DNA of 64,000 nt, taken from positions 6,316 through 70,315 of the forward strand of contig CAKTOW010000009.1 of assembly GCA_934590325.1 (NCBI GenBank), in the 5' to 3' direction. The notes under the pieces are model-generated. The model had not been told where the DNA came from. It did not search any database and saw nothing but the letters and a program-made list of their open reading frames with translations. Positions within the stretch are counted from its first letter, which is position 1. Every line of letters starts with the position of its first letter. Below, piece by piece: positions 16,113 through 24,872 of the stretch. A program made the translations under genes and the position numbers. This stretch comes from an uncultured Oscillospiraceae bacterium. GTDB taxonomy: Bacteria > Bacillota > Clostridia > Oscillospirales > Oscillospiraceae.

Positions 16113-17417
16113 ATGAAGAAGTTATTGGCAATGGCACTGGCGTTGGTCATGGCGTTGAGCGTCACCACGACGGCGTGGGCGGACGGCGGCGATGGCACGG
16201 CCGCGAACCCGTACTCCCTGGACAAGTTCAACGCTCTGACCGAGATTCCTGCGGGTATCACGGATGTGTACGTCAACATTGGTGATGTTTCCATCACCGG
16301 TGAAAGTAAGTGCGCCACGGTCGGCAATTACAACATCTCCGACCAGTATGCGTGGGTGAACGATGGTGCGACCGCACCGGAGGGTTATACCGCAACTACC
16401 CGCAGGAATGCGCAGGACAACGCTATGGCTTACAGAACCAACAAAGCCGGGTACACGGTTCATGTTCTCGGCACGCTGACCGCGGAGAACTACAGTAACG
16501 GCAATTTCAGCGGTTTCCAGACGTTGTGCTTCCAGCTGCCTGAAAAGTGCACTGTGGTTTTGGAGGGGATGACGCTGAACGGCTCTTTCAACATCAGCGG
16601 CAGCTATACCTACATGTACAATCTGTATGATGGTTCTATTGGCCATCTGCAGAGTCCGATACCCGAAGGTTATACCAATATATGGTACGGCTTCCCCTTT
16701 ATGATCGAAAGCATCAAGCTCTCTGGCTGCACGGTCAATGGCCAGTGGCTCGGCAATGGTGACATTGCAAAGAGTGTGGAGATCAATGGCTGCACATTTA
16801 ATGATTACAATAATACCGGCAATGCCAACTGGGCGAACCCCATTTGGTGGAAGAATGCATCCAACACGGATCTGACGATTACTGACTGCAAGGTGACCTC
16901 TACCCGTCCGATGAAGGTTGGTGAGGGCGGCGTTGGCAATGTGACTGTTGCTGATAATACCTTTACCATGCTTCCCGGCGACAAGTACACGCGTGATGCT
17001 GACGACAAGGTGAAGAACACAGCGCTGTCCTTCGGGCCTATGGTCAAGGGTGATGTTAACATTAGTAACAACATTGTGGAGGGGAGCGCAACAGCGTTGG
17101 TTTCGCTCCTTAATACCAATATGACCATGCCCGAGGGCAAGACCTTCCAGGTGATAAGCAACAAGCTGCCCGATGGAGCAAAGACCACTGTCAAGTGGAA
17201 AGAGGCTACTGAGGCAACGATAGATTTCGTTGAGGTCACACCCTATACCCCGGAGCCCACTCCGCCGCGGTACTATTACAACTCCACCACCACGACTACC
17301 AAGGATGATACCAAGACCAGCAGCCCCAAGACCTTTGACGCGGGGGTGGGTATCTACGCGGTGAGCGCCATTCTGAGCGTCACCGGTATGGCCTACGTAG
17401 GCAAGAAGAAGTTCTGA
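16113..17417 (+). CDS. Exported surface protein with SPKTFDAG sortase-type tail (paralogue 1)
   Basis: A 434-residue exported protein. Signal peptide to about residue 24 (MKKLLAMALALVMALSV..AWA). The middle is rich in Asn, Thr, Gly and Val with repeated short strands (for example NISNNIVEGSATAL), consistent with a beta-helix or beta-sandwich, but no known domain is recognised. The end has a Pro-rich spacer, PRYYYNSTTTTTKDD, then SPKTFDAG, a hydrophobic segment and KKKF. This is a cell-wall sorting signal in layout, with Phe in place of the usual Gly after Thr. Start chosen at ATG 16113, with AAAGGGG seven bases upstream. Both ends are almost identical to the protein at 47343-48746 while the middles are unrelated. 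Role unknown; surface display is inferred. Confidence 0.8.
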   Translation: MKKLLAMALALVMALSVTTTAWADGGDGTAANPYSLDKFNALTEIPAGITDVYVNIGDVSITGESKCATVGNYNISDQYAWVNDGATAPEGYTATTRRNAQDNAMAYRTNKAGYTVHVLGTLTAENYSNGNFSGFQTLCFQLPEKCTVVLEGMTLNGSFNISGSYTYMYNLYDGSIGHLQSPIPEGYTNIWYGFPFMIESIKLSGCTVNGQWLGNGDIAKSVEINGCTFNDYNNTGNANWANPIWWKNASNTDLTITDCKVTSTRPMKVGEGGVGNVTVADNTFTMLPGDKYTRDADDKVKNTALSFGPMVKGDVNISNNIVEGSATALVSLLNTNMTMPEGKTFQVISNKLPDGAKTTVKWKEATEATIDFVEVTPYTPEPTPPRYYYNSTTTTTKDDTKTSSPKTFDAGVGIYAVSAILSVTGMAYVGKKKF

Positions 17418-17496
17418 TAGCGCATCCCACGGGTGCTGTGCGCCACGGATGAAAAAGATATACGGCGCCGGTTTTCCCCAGGCCGGCGGATCATAG

Positions 17497-17528
17497 AAAA
17501 AGAGACCGCCTCGGCGGTCTCTTTTTTG
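17497..17528 (+). terminator. Terminator after surface protein 1
   Basis: AAAAAGAGACCGCC against GGCGGTCTCTTTTT with a short loop; T run follows. Symmetric A/T flanks allow bidirectional use. Confidence 0.92.
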
Positions 17529-17548
17529 CACGCAGGGGGACACATCCC

Positions 17549-17577
17549 TTGTCACCTACCGGCGAATCTGATATAAT
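17549..17577 (+). promoter_or_regulatory. Sigma-A promoter for comEC-holA-rnmV
   Basis: TTGTCA, a 17-base spacer and a perfect extended -10 (TGATATAAT) lie about 35 bases before comEC. Confidence 0.82.
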
Positions 17578-17613
17578 AAACAAATACTACTATCCGGGGG
17601 AGGGGAGAGGGCT

Positions 17614-19887
17614 ATGCGCGTTTTGGCCACCATTGGCTTCTCCTTCTCCACCGGTATCTTTCTGGCGGCACTGCTGCCCTGGGACGGCTGGCAGCTGTAC
17701 GCCGCCGCGGGCACGGTGCTGCTGGCGCTGGTGTGGGTATTTGCTGCCCGCGGCCGCCCGTATTTTCGCCGCGGTCTGCTGATACTGTTGCCGCTGGCGG
17801 TGTCGCTGGCCTACTTTGCCGGGTACCGGCAGCTGGTGCAGCAGCCGGTGGAGCAGCGCTGCGGCGCGGTGCCGGAGTTCTCCGCCACCGTCTGCGGCTG
17901 GCCGGAGGAGACAGAGCGCGGCTGTAAGGTCACCGTGTATCTGGACGGCTTTCACGGCGCCAAAGCCGTGTTCTACGGCGACCCGGAATTCCGCACCCTG
18001 CGCCCCGGCAACACCCTTACCGGCACGGCACAGTGGCAGTCTGCCGCCCGCATCCACGACAACGAGGTAACACACTTCACCGCCCGGGGTGTGTACGCTC
18101 TGCTGTATGCCCGCGACGGCGTACAGGCCGCCGAGGGCACCGAGGGGGCTCTCCGCTGGCTGCCCCAGCGGGCGTCGCTGGCCTTCCGGCAGAGGATAGC
18201 CGCGGTCTGGGACGACCCACGGGTCAGCGGCTTCCTGACGGCGGAGCTCACCGGAGACAAGACCGCCATGGACGACGGCGACTACCTCGCCATGCAGGAG
18301 ACCGGTCTGGCGCACCTGTTTGCGGTTTCCGGCCTGCACTGCGTCTTCCTGGTGACGCTGCTGTCGCTGCTGGTCTCGCGCCGGCAGCGGCTGCTGTGCG
18401 CCGTCACCATCCCCGTGCTGGTGTTCTACATGGTCATGGTGGGGCTGTCCCCCTCCGTGGTGCGGGCCTGCATCATGCAGATATTCCTGCTGATCGCGCC
18501 CCTGTTCCGCCGGGGCAGCGACCCGCTGACCAGTCTGGCCGCCGCGCTGCTGGTGATCCTGCTGGCGAACCCCTTCGCCGCAGCCAGCGTCAGCCTGCAG
18601 CTGAGCTTTTCCGCCACGCTGGGCATGGTGCTGCTGTCACCCCGGCTCTATAAGCTCCTGACCGGCTGGTACAAAGGCAGGGACCGCCGTCTGCGCGGCG
18701 TCCTGTGCTTCGTGGCCGCGAACCTGGCGGCGACACTCAGTGCCACCGTGTTCACCGCGCCCCTGACGGCGTATTACTTCCGCATTTTCGTTCTGGCCGC
18801 GCCGCTGACCAGCCTGCTGGCGGTACCGGCGGCAGGCTGGAGCTTTATGGCCGCTTTTGTGACCGCGCTGCTGGGCTTCGTATGTCTGCCCCTGGCGCGG
18901 GTGCTGGGCTGGCTGGCCTGGCTGCTGGTGCGCTATATCCTGTGGGTGGCACACACCGTCATGGGCTGGCGCTACCACGCGGTGTACTTCACCGACCCCT
19001 ATCTGCTCTACTGGCTGTTGTTCCTGTACGCGGCCTTCATCGGCTGCGCCGTCACACCGGACGGCAAGCGGAAGTACCTTCTGGCCGCCGGGCTGTCGGC
19101 GGTGACGCTGGTGTGCGCCGTATGGGTGAACCAGCAGGACTACCGCTACGGGCAGTTGTCCGCCCTGGCGCTGGACGTGGGACAGGGCGAGAGCGTCGTA
19201 CTGTGGTCCGGCGACGATACCGTACTGGTGGACTGCGGCAGCAGCAACAGCTATAAGGACCCCGGCGGCCTGACCGCCGATACGCTGCACAGCATGGGCG
19301 TGAAGCGGCTGACCGCCGTGGTGGTCACCCACTACCACGCCGACCACACCAACGGCCTGTATGAGGTGCTGCGCCGCGTCCCGGCGGAGACCATCTATCT
19401 GCCGGACATCGAGGACGAGTACGGCGTCCGCGAGCGCTTGGTGTCCCTGGCGCAGGAGCAGGGCACGGAGGTGGTCTACGTCACCGAGACCGCACTGCTG
19501 CGCCTGGGCAGCAGCACCCTGACCGTCTATCCGCCGGTGCAGTCCGGCGGAGACCTGAACGAACTGGGCCTTACGGCCCTGGCCAGTGCAGGGGACTTCG
19601 ACCTGCTGATCACCGGAGATATGTCCGGCGGCACCGAGCGCAAGCTGGCGGAGACCTACCCCCTCCCGGACGTGGAGGTGCTGGTGGTCAGCCACCACGG
19701 CTCACGCTACAGCTCCGACAGCCGCTTCCTGCAGGCCATCACCCCGGAGGCTGCCGTCATCAGCGTGGGCGACAACAACTACGGACATCCGTCGGAGGAA
19801 ACGCTGCAGCGCATGTATGCCGCGGGCGCGGAGGTCTGGCGTACCGACCTGCAGGGCAGCATCCGCATCACCGTGAACGGAGGATAA
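17614..19887 (+). CDS. comEC: DNA internalization competence protein ComEC/Rec2
   Basis: A 757-residue membrane protein with the full family layout: two or three N-terminal membrane segments (to about 70), an OB-like extracellular region with DUF4131 features, the Competence domain with many membrane segments (about 200-490; the AELTGDKTAM and FAVSGLHCVFL motifs are present), and a C-terminal metallo-beta-lactamase-like domain with HYHADH at residues 573-578 and SHHGS near 694. It forms the channel for single-stranded DNA in transformation. It is followed by holA after two bases, so it is cotranscribed with replication and RNA-processing genes. Type IV pilus genes lie 4 kb away, fitting a DNA-uptake system. 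Confidence 0.96.
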   Translation: MRVLATIGFSFSTGIFLAALLPWDGWQLYAAAGTVLLALVWVFAARGRPYFRRGLLILLPLAVSLAYFAGYRQLVQQPVEQRCGAVPEFSATVCGWPEETERGCKVTVYLDGFHGAKAVFYGDPEFRTLRPGNTLTGTAQWQSAARIHDNEVTHFTARGVYALLYARDGVQAAEGTEGALRWLPQRASLAFRQRIAAVWDDPRVSGFLTAELTGDKTAMDDGDYLAMQETGLAHLFAVSGLHCVFLVTLLSLLVSRRQRLLCAVTIPVLVFYMVMVGLSPSVVRACIMQIFLLIAPLFRRGSDPLTSLAAALLVILLANPFAAASVSLQLSFSATLGMVLLSPRLYKLLTGWYKGRDRRLRGVLCFVAANLAATLSATVFTAPLTAYYFRIFVLAAPLTSLLAVPAAGWSFMAAFVTALLGFVCLPLARVLGWLAWLLVRYILWVAHTVMGWRYHAVYFTDPYLLYWLLFLYAAFIGCAVTPDGKRKYLLAAGLSAVTLVCAVWVNQQDYRYGQLSALALDVGQGESVVLWSGDDTVLVDCGSSNSYKDPGGLTADTLHSMGVKRLTAVVVTHYHADHTNGLYEVLRRVPAETIYLPDIEDEYGVRERLVSLAQEQGTEVVYVTETALLRLGSSTLTVYPPVQSGGDLNELGLTALASAGDFDLLITGDMSGGTERKLAETYPLPDVEVLVVSHHGSRYSSDSRFLQAITPEAAVISVGDNNYGHPSEETLQRMYAAGAEVWRTDLQGSIRITVNGG

Positions 19888-19889
19888 CT

Positions 19890-20936
19890 ATGGCAAAGGA
19901 AAAGAAGGATCAGCTTCCCGGCTATGACCAGCTGCATGCCGCCGTGAAGAGCGGCGCCGTGGGGAATGTCTATATCTTCTTCGGCGAGGAGACCTATCTG
20001 ATGCAGCAGGCTGTCCGCGAGCTGCAGGAGCTGCTGGTGCCCGCCGGCTTTGAGGAATTCAACTACCACCGGCTCACCGGCAAGGGCCTTACCGCCCAGG
20101 AACTGGTGGAGGCGGCGGAGGCCATGCCCATGATGGCGGAGCACACCTTCGTCACGGTCACGGATATGGACATCTTCAAGCTGGACGAGGTGCAGCGCAG
20201 CGCCCTTACGGCACTGCTGAACGACTTCCCACCCTACTGCACGCTGGTGTTCCTCTACCGGCAGATACCCTACAAGAAGGACGGCAAGCTGAAAAAGCTC
20301 ACCGCAGCACTGAACGAGCATGCGCAGGAGATAGAGTTCACCCAGCAGGGACAGCAGAAGCTGTGCCGCTGGGTGCGCAAGCGCTTTGCCGCCGCCGGGA
20401 AGGACATCGACGATGGCACCATTGACCACCTGCTGTTCACCTGCGGCAGCCTTATGGCCGGGCTCGTGCCGGAGATCGCCAAGATCGCCGCCTATACCAA
20501 GGGCGCGAAGGTCAACCGGGCCGACATCGATGCCGTGGCCGACCCGGTGCTGGACGCCCGCATTTTTGACATGACCAACGCCGTCACCGCCCGGGACTAC
20601 GACCGGGCGGCGGAGGTGCTGTCGGAGCTTCTGCGCATGCAGGAGGAGCCTATCGTCATCCTGGGGGCCCTGGGCAAGGAGCTGCGGCGGCTGTACACCG
20701 CCCGGCTGGCCATCGACGGAGGCAAAGACAGGATATGGCTGAAGGACCTGTGGCGCATGAGCAGCGACTATCCCGCAAAACTGCTGCTGCAGGCGGCGAA
20801 GAACGTCCGCCGCAGCTGGTGCCGCGACGCCATCAAACGCTGCCAGACGCTGGATCGCCGCATGAAGAGCGAGCGCAACATGGACAGTGAGGGGGAGCTG
20901 AAGCTGTTCCTCATGGAACTGGCAGGTGTGAAATGA
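19890..20936 (+). CDS. holA: DNA polymerase III subunit delta
   Basis: A 348-residue clamp-loader delta subunit. The N-terminal AAA-like domain lacks a Walker A as expected; YIFFGEETYLMQQAV near residue 30 and the DPVLDARIFDMTNAVTARDY segment near 220 are family-typical. It opens the sliding clamp in the DnaX complex. The ATG lies two bases after the comEC stop, using a ribosome site GGAGG inside the end of comEC. Overlaps rnmV by four bases. The comEC-holA order is common in Firmicutes. Confidence 0.95.
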   Translation: MAKEKKDQLPGYDQLHAAVKSGAVGNVYIFFGEETYLMQQAVRELQELLVPAGFEEFNYHRLTGKGLTAQELVEAAEAMPMMAEHTFVTVTDMDIFKLDEVQRSALTALLNDFPPYCTLVFLYRQIPYKKDGKLKKLTAALNEHAQEIEFTQQGQQKLCRWVRKRFAAAGKDIDDGTIDHLLFTCGSLMAGLVPEIAKIAAYTKGAKVNRADIDAVADPVLDARIFDMTNAVTARDYDRAAEVLSELLRMQEEPIVILGALGKELRRLYTARLAIDGGKDRIWLKDLWRMSSDYPAKLLLQAAKNVRRSWCRDAIKRCQTLDRRMKSERNMDSEGELKLFLMELAGVK

Positions 20937-21508
20937 AGCCCCGCATCCGCGAGGTCATCGTGGTGGAGGGGCGCTACGACAGGAACGCCCTTCTGCAGGC
21001 GGTGGACGCCACGGTGGTGGAGGTGGGCGGCTTTGCCTTGTTCAACGACCGCGAGAAGGCGGCGTACCTCCGCCGTCTGGCGGACAGCCGCGGGGTCATC
21101 CTGCTGACGGACCCGGACGGCGCGGGCTTCGTCATACGGGGGCATCTCAAGGGGCTGCTGCCCCCGGACAAGGTCAGGCAGGCCTACATCCCCGACGTGT
21201 ACGGCAAGGAACGGCGCAAGAAAAAGCCCGGCAAGGAGGGCAAGCTGGGCGTGGAGGGCATGCCGCCCCAGGTGCTGGTGGACGCCCTGCGCCGTGCCGG
21301 TGCCACCTTCGAGGGGGAGGACGCGCCCCGCCGCTCCTCCGGTATCACGAAGGCAGATCTTCTGGACAAGGGGCTGATCGGCCCCGGCAGCGCGGAAAAG
21401 CGCGCCCGCCTGCAGGAGCAGCTGGGGCTGCCTGCCCGGCTCACCGCCAACGGCCTTCTGGAGGCGTTGGATCTCCTGCTGACCCGGGAGGAATTTGACG
21501 CCCTGTGA
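20933..21508 (+). CDS. rnmV: Ribonuclease M5
   Basis: A 191-residue Toprim-domain nuclease that matures 5S rRNA. The N-terminal Toprim has VVEGRYDRNAL (catalytic Glu, residue 11 area) and the TDPDGAG motif near residue 61; the second half is the DUF4093-type RNA-binding region with VEGMPPQVLVDAL. Usual length. Its start overlaps the holA stop (ATGA). Toprim residues are intact. Confidence 0.93.
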   Translation: MKPRIREVIVVEGRYDRNALLQAVDATVVEVGGFALFNDREKAAYLRRLADSRGVILLTDPDGAGFVIRGHLKGLLPPDKVRQAYIPDVYGKERRKKKPGKEGKLGVEGMPPQVLVDALRRAGATFEGEDAPRRSSGITKADLLDKGLIGPGSAEKRARLQEQLGLPARLTANGLLEALDLLLTREEFDAL

Positions 21509-21536
21509 GTTTTTTGCAGGAGGGAGGGCAAACCTC

Positions 21537-21565
21537 TTGCAATTCCCCTCATGGGCGGTTATAAT
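21537..21565 (+). promoter_or_regulatory. Sigma-A promoter for glnS
   Basis: TTGCAA, a 17-base spacer and perfect TATAAT lie about 50 bases before the glnS start. Confidence 0.85.
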
Positions 21566-21617
21566 TAAAAATTGCTTTTGCACAATATTACGACATACAA
21601 GGAGTGTGAGAAAGATC

Positions 21618-23348
21618 ATGGCCGAGGAAATCAAGACCCCCGAAACGGAGGAGTCCGGCAAAAACTTCATTATCAATTTCATCGACGAGGACATCGCAGA
21701 GGGTGGTCAGTTCCAGGGAATGACCGTCCACACCCGTTTCCCGCCGGAGCCCAACGGCTATCTGCACATCGGCCACTGCAAGGCGCTGACCATCGACTTC
21801 GGCACCGCCGAGCGCTACAACGGCCTGTGCAACCTGCGTATGGACGACACCAACCCCACCAAGGAGGATGAGGAGTTCGTGGAGGCCATTAAGCAGGACA
21901 TCCACTGGCTGGGTTTTGATTGGGGCGACCGGTTCTTCTACGGCAGCGACTACTTTGAGGAGGATTACCGTCAGGCGGTGCTGCTGATCAAAAAGGGCCT
22001 GGCCTACGTGTGCCAGCTGACGCCGGAGGAGTTCAAGCAGAACCGCGGCGACATCGGCATCCCCGCCGTGTCCCCCTACCGCGACCGCCCCATGGAGGAG
22101 AGCCTGGACCTGTTTGCCCGTATGCGGGCGGGCGAGTTCCCCAACGGCGCCATGACCCTCCGCGCCAAGATCGACCTGGCCAGCGGCAACTTCAATATGC
22201 GCGACCCGGTCATCTACCGCATCAACCACATGAGCCACCACCGCCAGGGCAATAAGTGGTGCATCTATCCCATGTACGACTTCGCCCATCCCATCCAGGA
22301 CGCGCTGGAGGGCATCACCCACAGCCTGTGCTCCCTGGAGTTTGAGGCGCACCGTCCCCTGTACAACTGGGTCATCGAGCACTGTGATCTGCCTGCCCAT
22401 CCCCGGCAGATCGAGTTCGCCCGTCTGGGCATCGACCACACGGTCATGTCCAAGCGGAAGCTGCGCAAGCTGGTGGAGGAGAACTATGTCTCCGGCTGGG
22501 ACGATCCCCGTATGCCCACACTGTGCGGCCTGCGCCGTCGCGGCTATACCGCCGCCGCCATCCGCAGCTTCTGCGAGCGTATCGGCGTGGCGAAGTCCCC
22601 CAACGTCATCGAGTACGGCTTTCTGGAGCACTGTCTGCGGGAGGATCTGAACGCCAATGCCGAGCGCACCATGGCGGTGCTGCACCCCGTGAAGCTGACC
22701 GTCACCAACTACCCCGAGGGCAAGAGCGAGACGTTCACCGTGGAGAATAACCCCACCGACCCGGCGCAGGGTACCCATGAGATCACCTTCTCCCGCCACC
22801 TGTGGATCGAGGAGGACGACTTCATGGAGGTGCCCGTGCCCAAGTATAAGCGTCTGACCCCCGACGGCTTCGAGTGCCGGCTGAAGGGCGCGTATCTGGT
22901 GAAGTGCACCGGCTGCGTTAAGGACGAGAGCGGCAGAGTGACGGAGGTTCTCTGCGAGTACGACCCCCAGTCCAGCGGCGGCGACCCCGCCGACGGGCGG
23001 AAGGTCAAGGGTGCCACGCTCCACTGGGTGGACGCCGCCAACTGCATCGACGCGGAGGTGCGGCTGTACGACAACCTGTTTGCCGACGAGCAGCCCGACG
23101 GCCCCGACAAGGACTTTTTGGACTGCCTGAACCCGGAGAGCCTGACGGTGCTCACCGGCTGCAAGGTGGAGCCGGAGATGCGCAAGGTGGCGGCGGAGTT
23201 CGATAAGCAGACCGACCGCACCGGCGTCAACGCGCCGACCTTCCAGTTCATGCGGGTGGGCTACTTCTGCCTGGACAACCGTGACTGCACGGCGGACCAC
23301 CTGGTGTTCAACCGCAGCGTGTCCCTGAAGGACAGCTTCAAAAAGTGA
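21618..23348 (+). CDS. glnS: Glutaminyl-tRNA synthetase
   Basis: A 576-residue class I synthetase charging tRNA-Gln. The HIGH motif is NGYLHIGHC (His50-His53), the KMSKS-like loop is VMSKRKL near residue 276, and the C-terminal anticodon-binding barrel runs from about 345. Start at ATG 21618: upstream in-frame codons cross the promoter. AAGGAG is rather far (13 bases). Many Clostridia use GatCAB instead, so direct GlnRS marks a lineage with the acquired enzyme; whether gatCAB is also present cannot be seen here. Confidence 0.96.
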   Translation: MAEEIKTPETEESGKNFIINFIDEDIAEGGQFQGMTVHTRFPPEPNGYLHIGHCKALTIDFGTAERYNGLCNLRMDDTNPTKEDEEFVEAIKQDIHWLGFDWGDRFFYGSDYFEEDYRQAVLLIKKGLAYVCQLTPEEFKQNRGDIGIPAVSPYRDRPMEESLDLFARMRAGEFPNGAMTLRAKIDLASGNFNMRDPVIYRINHMSHHRQGNKWCIYPMYDFAHPIQDALEGITHSLCSLEFEAHRPLYNWVIEHCDLPAHPRQIEFARLGIDHTVMSKRKLRKLVEENYVSGWDDPRMPTLCGLRRRGYTAAAIRSFCERIGVAKSPNVIEYGFLEHCLREDLNANAERTMAVLHPVKLTVTNYPEGKSETFTVENNPTDPAQGTHEITFSRHLWIEEDDFMEVPVPKYKRLTPDGFECRLKGAYLVKCTGCVKDESGRVTEVLCEYDPQSSGGDPADGRKVKGATLHWVDAANCIDAEVRLYDNLFADEQPDGPDKDFLDCLNPESLTVLTGCKVEPEMRKVAAEFDKQTDRTGVNAPTFQFMRVGYFCLDNRDCTADHLVFNRSVSLKDSFKK

Positions 23349-23350
23349 AT

Positions 23351-23384
23351 AAAAAAAGAAGTGCGCAGCGCGCACTTCTTTTTT
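23351..23384 (+). terminator. Terminator after glnS
   Basis: A 15-bp stem, A-run then GAAGTGCGC against GCGCACTTC then T-run, loop AGC, starting two bases past the stop. It faces the end of the pilus operon and can serve both strands. Confidence 0.95.
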
Positions 23385-23388
23385 ATCC

Positions 23389-23411
23389 CGCCCCGGCCAT
23401 CGGCCGGGGCG
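23389..23411. terminator. GC-rich hairpin between glnS and the pilus operon end
   Basis: CGCCCCGGCC against GGCCGGGGCG with loop ATC; on the plus strand it is followed by CTTTTCT. Second barrier between the convergent units. Confidence 0.6.
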
Positions 23412-23416
23412 CTTTT

Positions 23417-23914
23417 CTATTGTCCGTTGTTGACACGCTTGACCTCGAAGGTGTTCTCCGCCAGCGTGTCCCCGGTTTTGTCGCCTATGCGGAGCGCCAC
23501 GGTGAAGATGTCTGTGCCTGCGTCGTATTGCAGCGATACCTCCTGCACCCGCAGCCCGCGGGGATAGGCGGAGGCGCCCAGCAGCTTGCTGTCGCCCAGC
23601 ATGACCTGTCCGTCCTCGCTGAGTTGGAAGGCTTCGCCTTCGCCCTCCACATTGCCCACGTTCTGGATGAATATCTGGGTCAGGCCGCCGTCCTCGCTCT
23701 GGGTCACGGTGCCGCAGAACCGCAGCTTGTCGCTGATGATGCTGGTGAGGGTGGAGCACAGCTCCTGCGCTTCTGACAGCTTCATGGAGCTGTTGTAGGT
23801 GCGCCCGGCGAAGCGTATGCCCACCACCAGCAGCGCGCTGATGAGTACCACGATCAGCACCGCGCACAGCATCTCCGTCAGGGTGGCGCCCCTTTGGCTG
23901 CGGAGTTTTTTCAT
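23417..23914 (-). CDS. Prepilin-like protein (minor pilin), last gene of the pilus operon
   Basis: A 165-residue type IV prepilin-like protein. The cleavage motif is RSQRG|ATLTEML with Gly9 before the cut and Glu at mature position 5, followed by one hydrophobic helix (about 12-32). The rest is a small beta domain with a LRFCGTV segment and a GLRVQEVSLQYD strand; no disulphide pair is evident. PilD (34153-34935) should process it. The gene overlaps the next upstream gene by four bases (ATGA). Probably a minor pilin that primes assembly. Confidence 0.85.
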   Translation of the reverse strand: MKKLRSQRGATLTEMLCAVLIVVLISALLVVGIRFAGRTYNSSMKLSEAQELCSTLTSIISDKLRFCGTVTQSEDGGLTQIFIQNVGNVEGEGEAFQLSEDGQVMLGDSKLLGASAYPRGLRVQEVSLQYDAGTDIFTVALRIGDKTGDTLAENTFEVKRVNNGQ

Positions 23915-24234
23915 GGCGTGCCCTCCTGTGCAGCGGTGTAGTAGAGGAAGCCGTTTTCCTCGTAAAGCTGCACCCGCGCCGTGCCGGAGAGGCCGTCACC
24001 CCGCAGCGACAGCGTCTGCTGTTCGCCGGGTTTGGCTTCGCTGTACCGGAAGGACACGTCCGTGTCCCGGACCTTGTCGTTGATCCGGGCGGAGGTGAGG
24101 GAGGCGGTGGTGAGGAAGGCGATGGTAAGCGAAATGGTCAATATGGAGACCAGGGTCTCCACCAGGGTCTCGCCCTTTTGATTTTCCAGTTTTTTGGTCA
24201 GGGTATTGCCTTTTAGATTTCCTGATCTTTCCAT
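23911..24234 (-). CDS. Small prepilin-like protein (minor pilin)
   Basis: A 107-residue protein with a 21-residue basic leader, then Gly21|Glu22-Thr-Leu-Val-Glu26 and a hydrophobic helix (to about 43). This matches a class III-like prepilin signal with Glu at mature position 5. The globular part is short (about 65 residues). ATG at 24234 is preferred because it overlaps the TGA of the upstream gene (TGATG) and has AGGGGG upstream; a longer reading without a good start is unlikely. Likely a minor pilin of the same operon. Confidence 0.75.
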   Translation of the reverse strand: MERSGNLKGNTLTKKLENQKGETLVETLVSILTISLTIAFLTTASLTSARINDKVRDTDVSFRYSEAKPGEQQTLSLRGDGLSGTARVQLYEENGFLYYTAAQEGTP

Positions 24235-24848
24235 CAGCCTGCCCCCTTTCCGATGTGCGGATTGCTCCATGTGATGGTGGTAGTGGTCACAGTGTCCTGG
24301 CCCGCCTCGGTCTCGCTGCCGGTGACGGTCTTGGTCTCCACGTTCTTGTCGCCGCTGAGGGTAAGGGTCAGGCGGCAATCGTCTTCGCCGCCGTCGGACA
24401 GGGAAAAGGTGACCTTGATATGCCAGTCTGTGTCCATGGTAAAGGTCATCTGCACATCGGCAAGACCGCTGTCAGTACCCACCGACAGGACGGCGGAACT
24501 GGAAAATGGGAGGTTCTGCTCCACGGAGGTCCTGGCCTTCTCCAGCCAGTCCGCCATCAGCCCGGACGGGGCCTGCAGCTGCTTGGTGGAAACGATGGGA
24601 GCGCTTGTGGCAGAAGGCCTTCGCGTGGTGGTCTCTTCCTGGAATTGGGAGGAGAGGATGTCGTCGCGGATGAGCTCGGCGGCGGAGCTGACGGTCAGAT
24701 ATGACTGTTGGAGGGCGCGGTCGTTTTCCAGATGGCGGGCGGCGGTGGCGGCAGCGGAGAGAATGACGGTGCTGACCACTGTGGCTGCCAGCAGAAGGAG
24801 GAGCGCCATCAGGATGGTGACGCCGTTTTCGTTCTTCAGCTTGTTCAT
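24234..24848 (-). CDS. PilX-like prepilin-type protein
   Basis: A 204-residue protein with a short N-terminus, a prepilin-like NENG|VTILMALLLL helix (about 10-36) lacking the usual Glu5, and a helical then beta-rich exported part. Lack of Glu5 is a feature of PilX/GspK-type minor pilins, which cap the tip. It lies between the giant prepilin and the two other minor pilins and overlaps the next gene by one base. Assignment rests on the N-terminus and operon position. Confidence 0.7.
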   Translation of the reverse strand: MNKLKNENGVTILMALLLLLAATVVSTVILSAAATAARHLENDRALQQSYLTVSSAAELIRDDILSSQFQEETTTRRPSATSAPIVSTKQLQAPSGLMADWLEKARTSVEQNLPFSSSAVLSVGTDSGLADVQMTFTMDTDWHIKVTFSLSDGGEDDCRLTLTLSGDKNVETKTVTGSETEAGQDTVTTTTITWSNPHIGKGAG

Positions 24849-24872
24849 CGGGAGGGGCTCCTTTCTGCGAGG

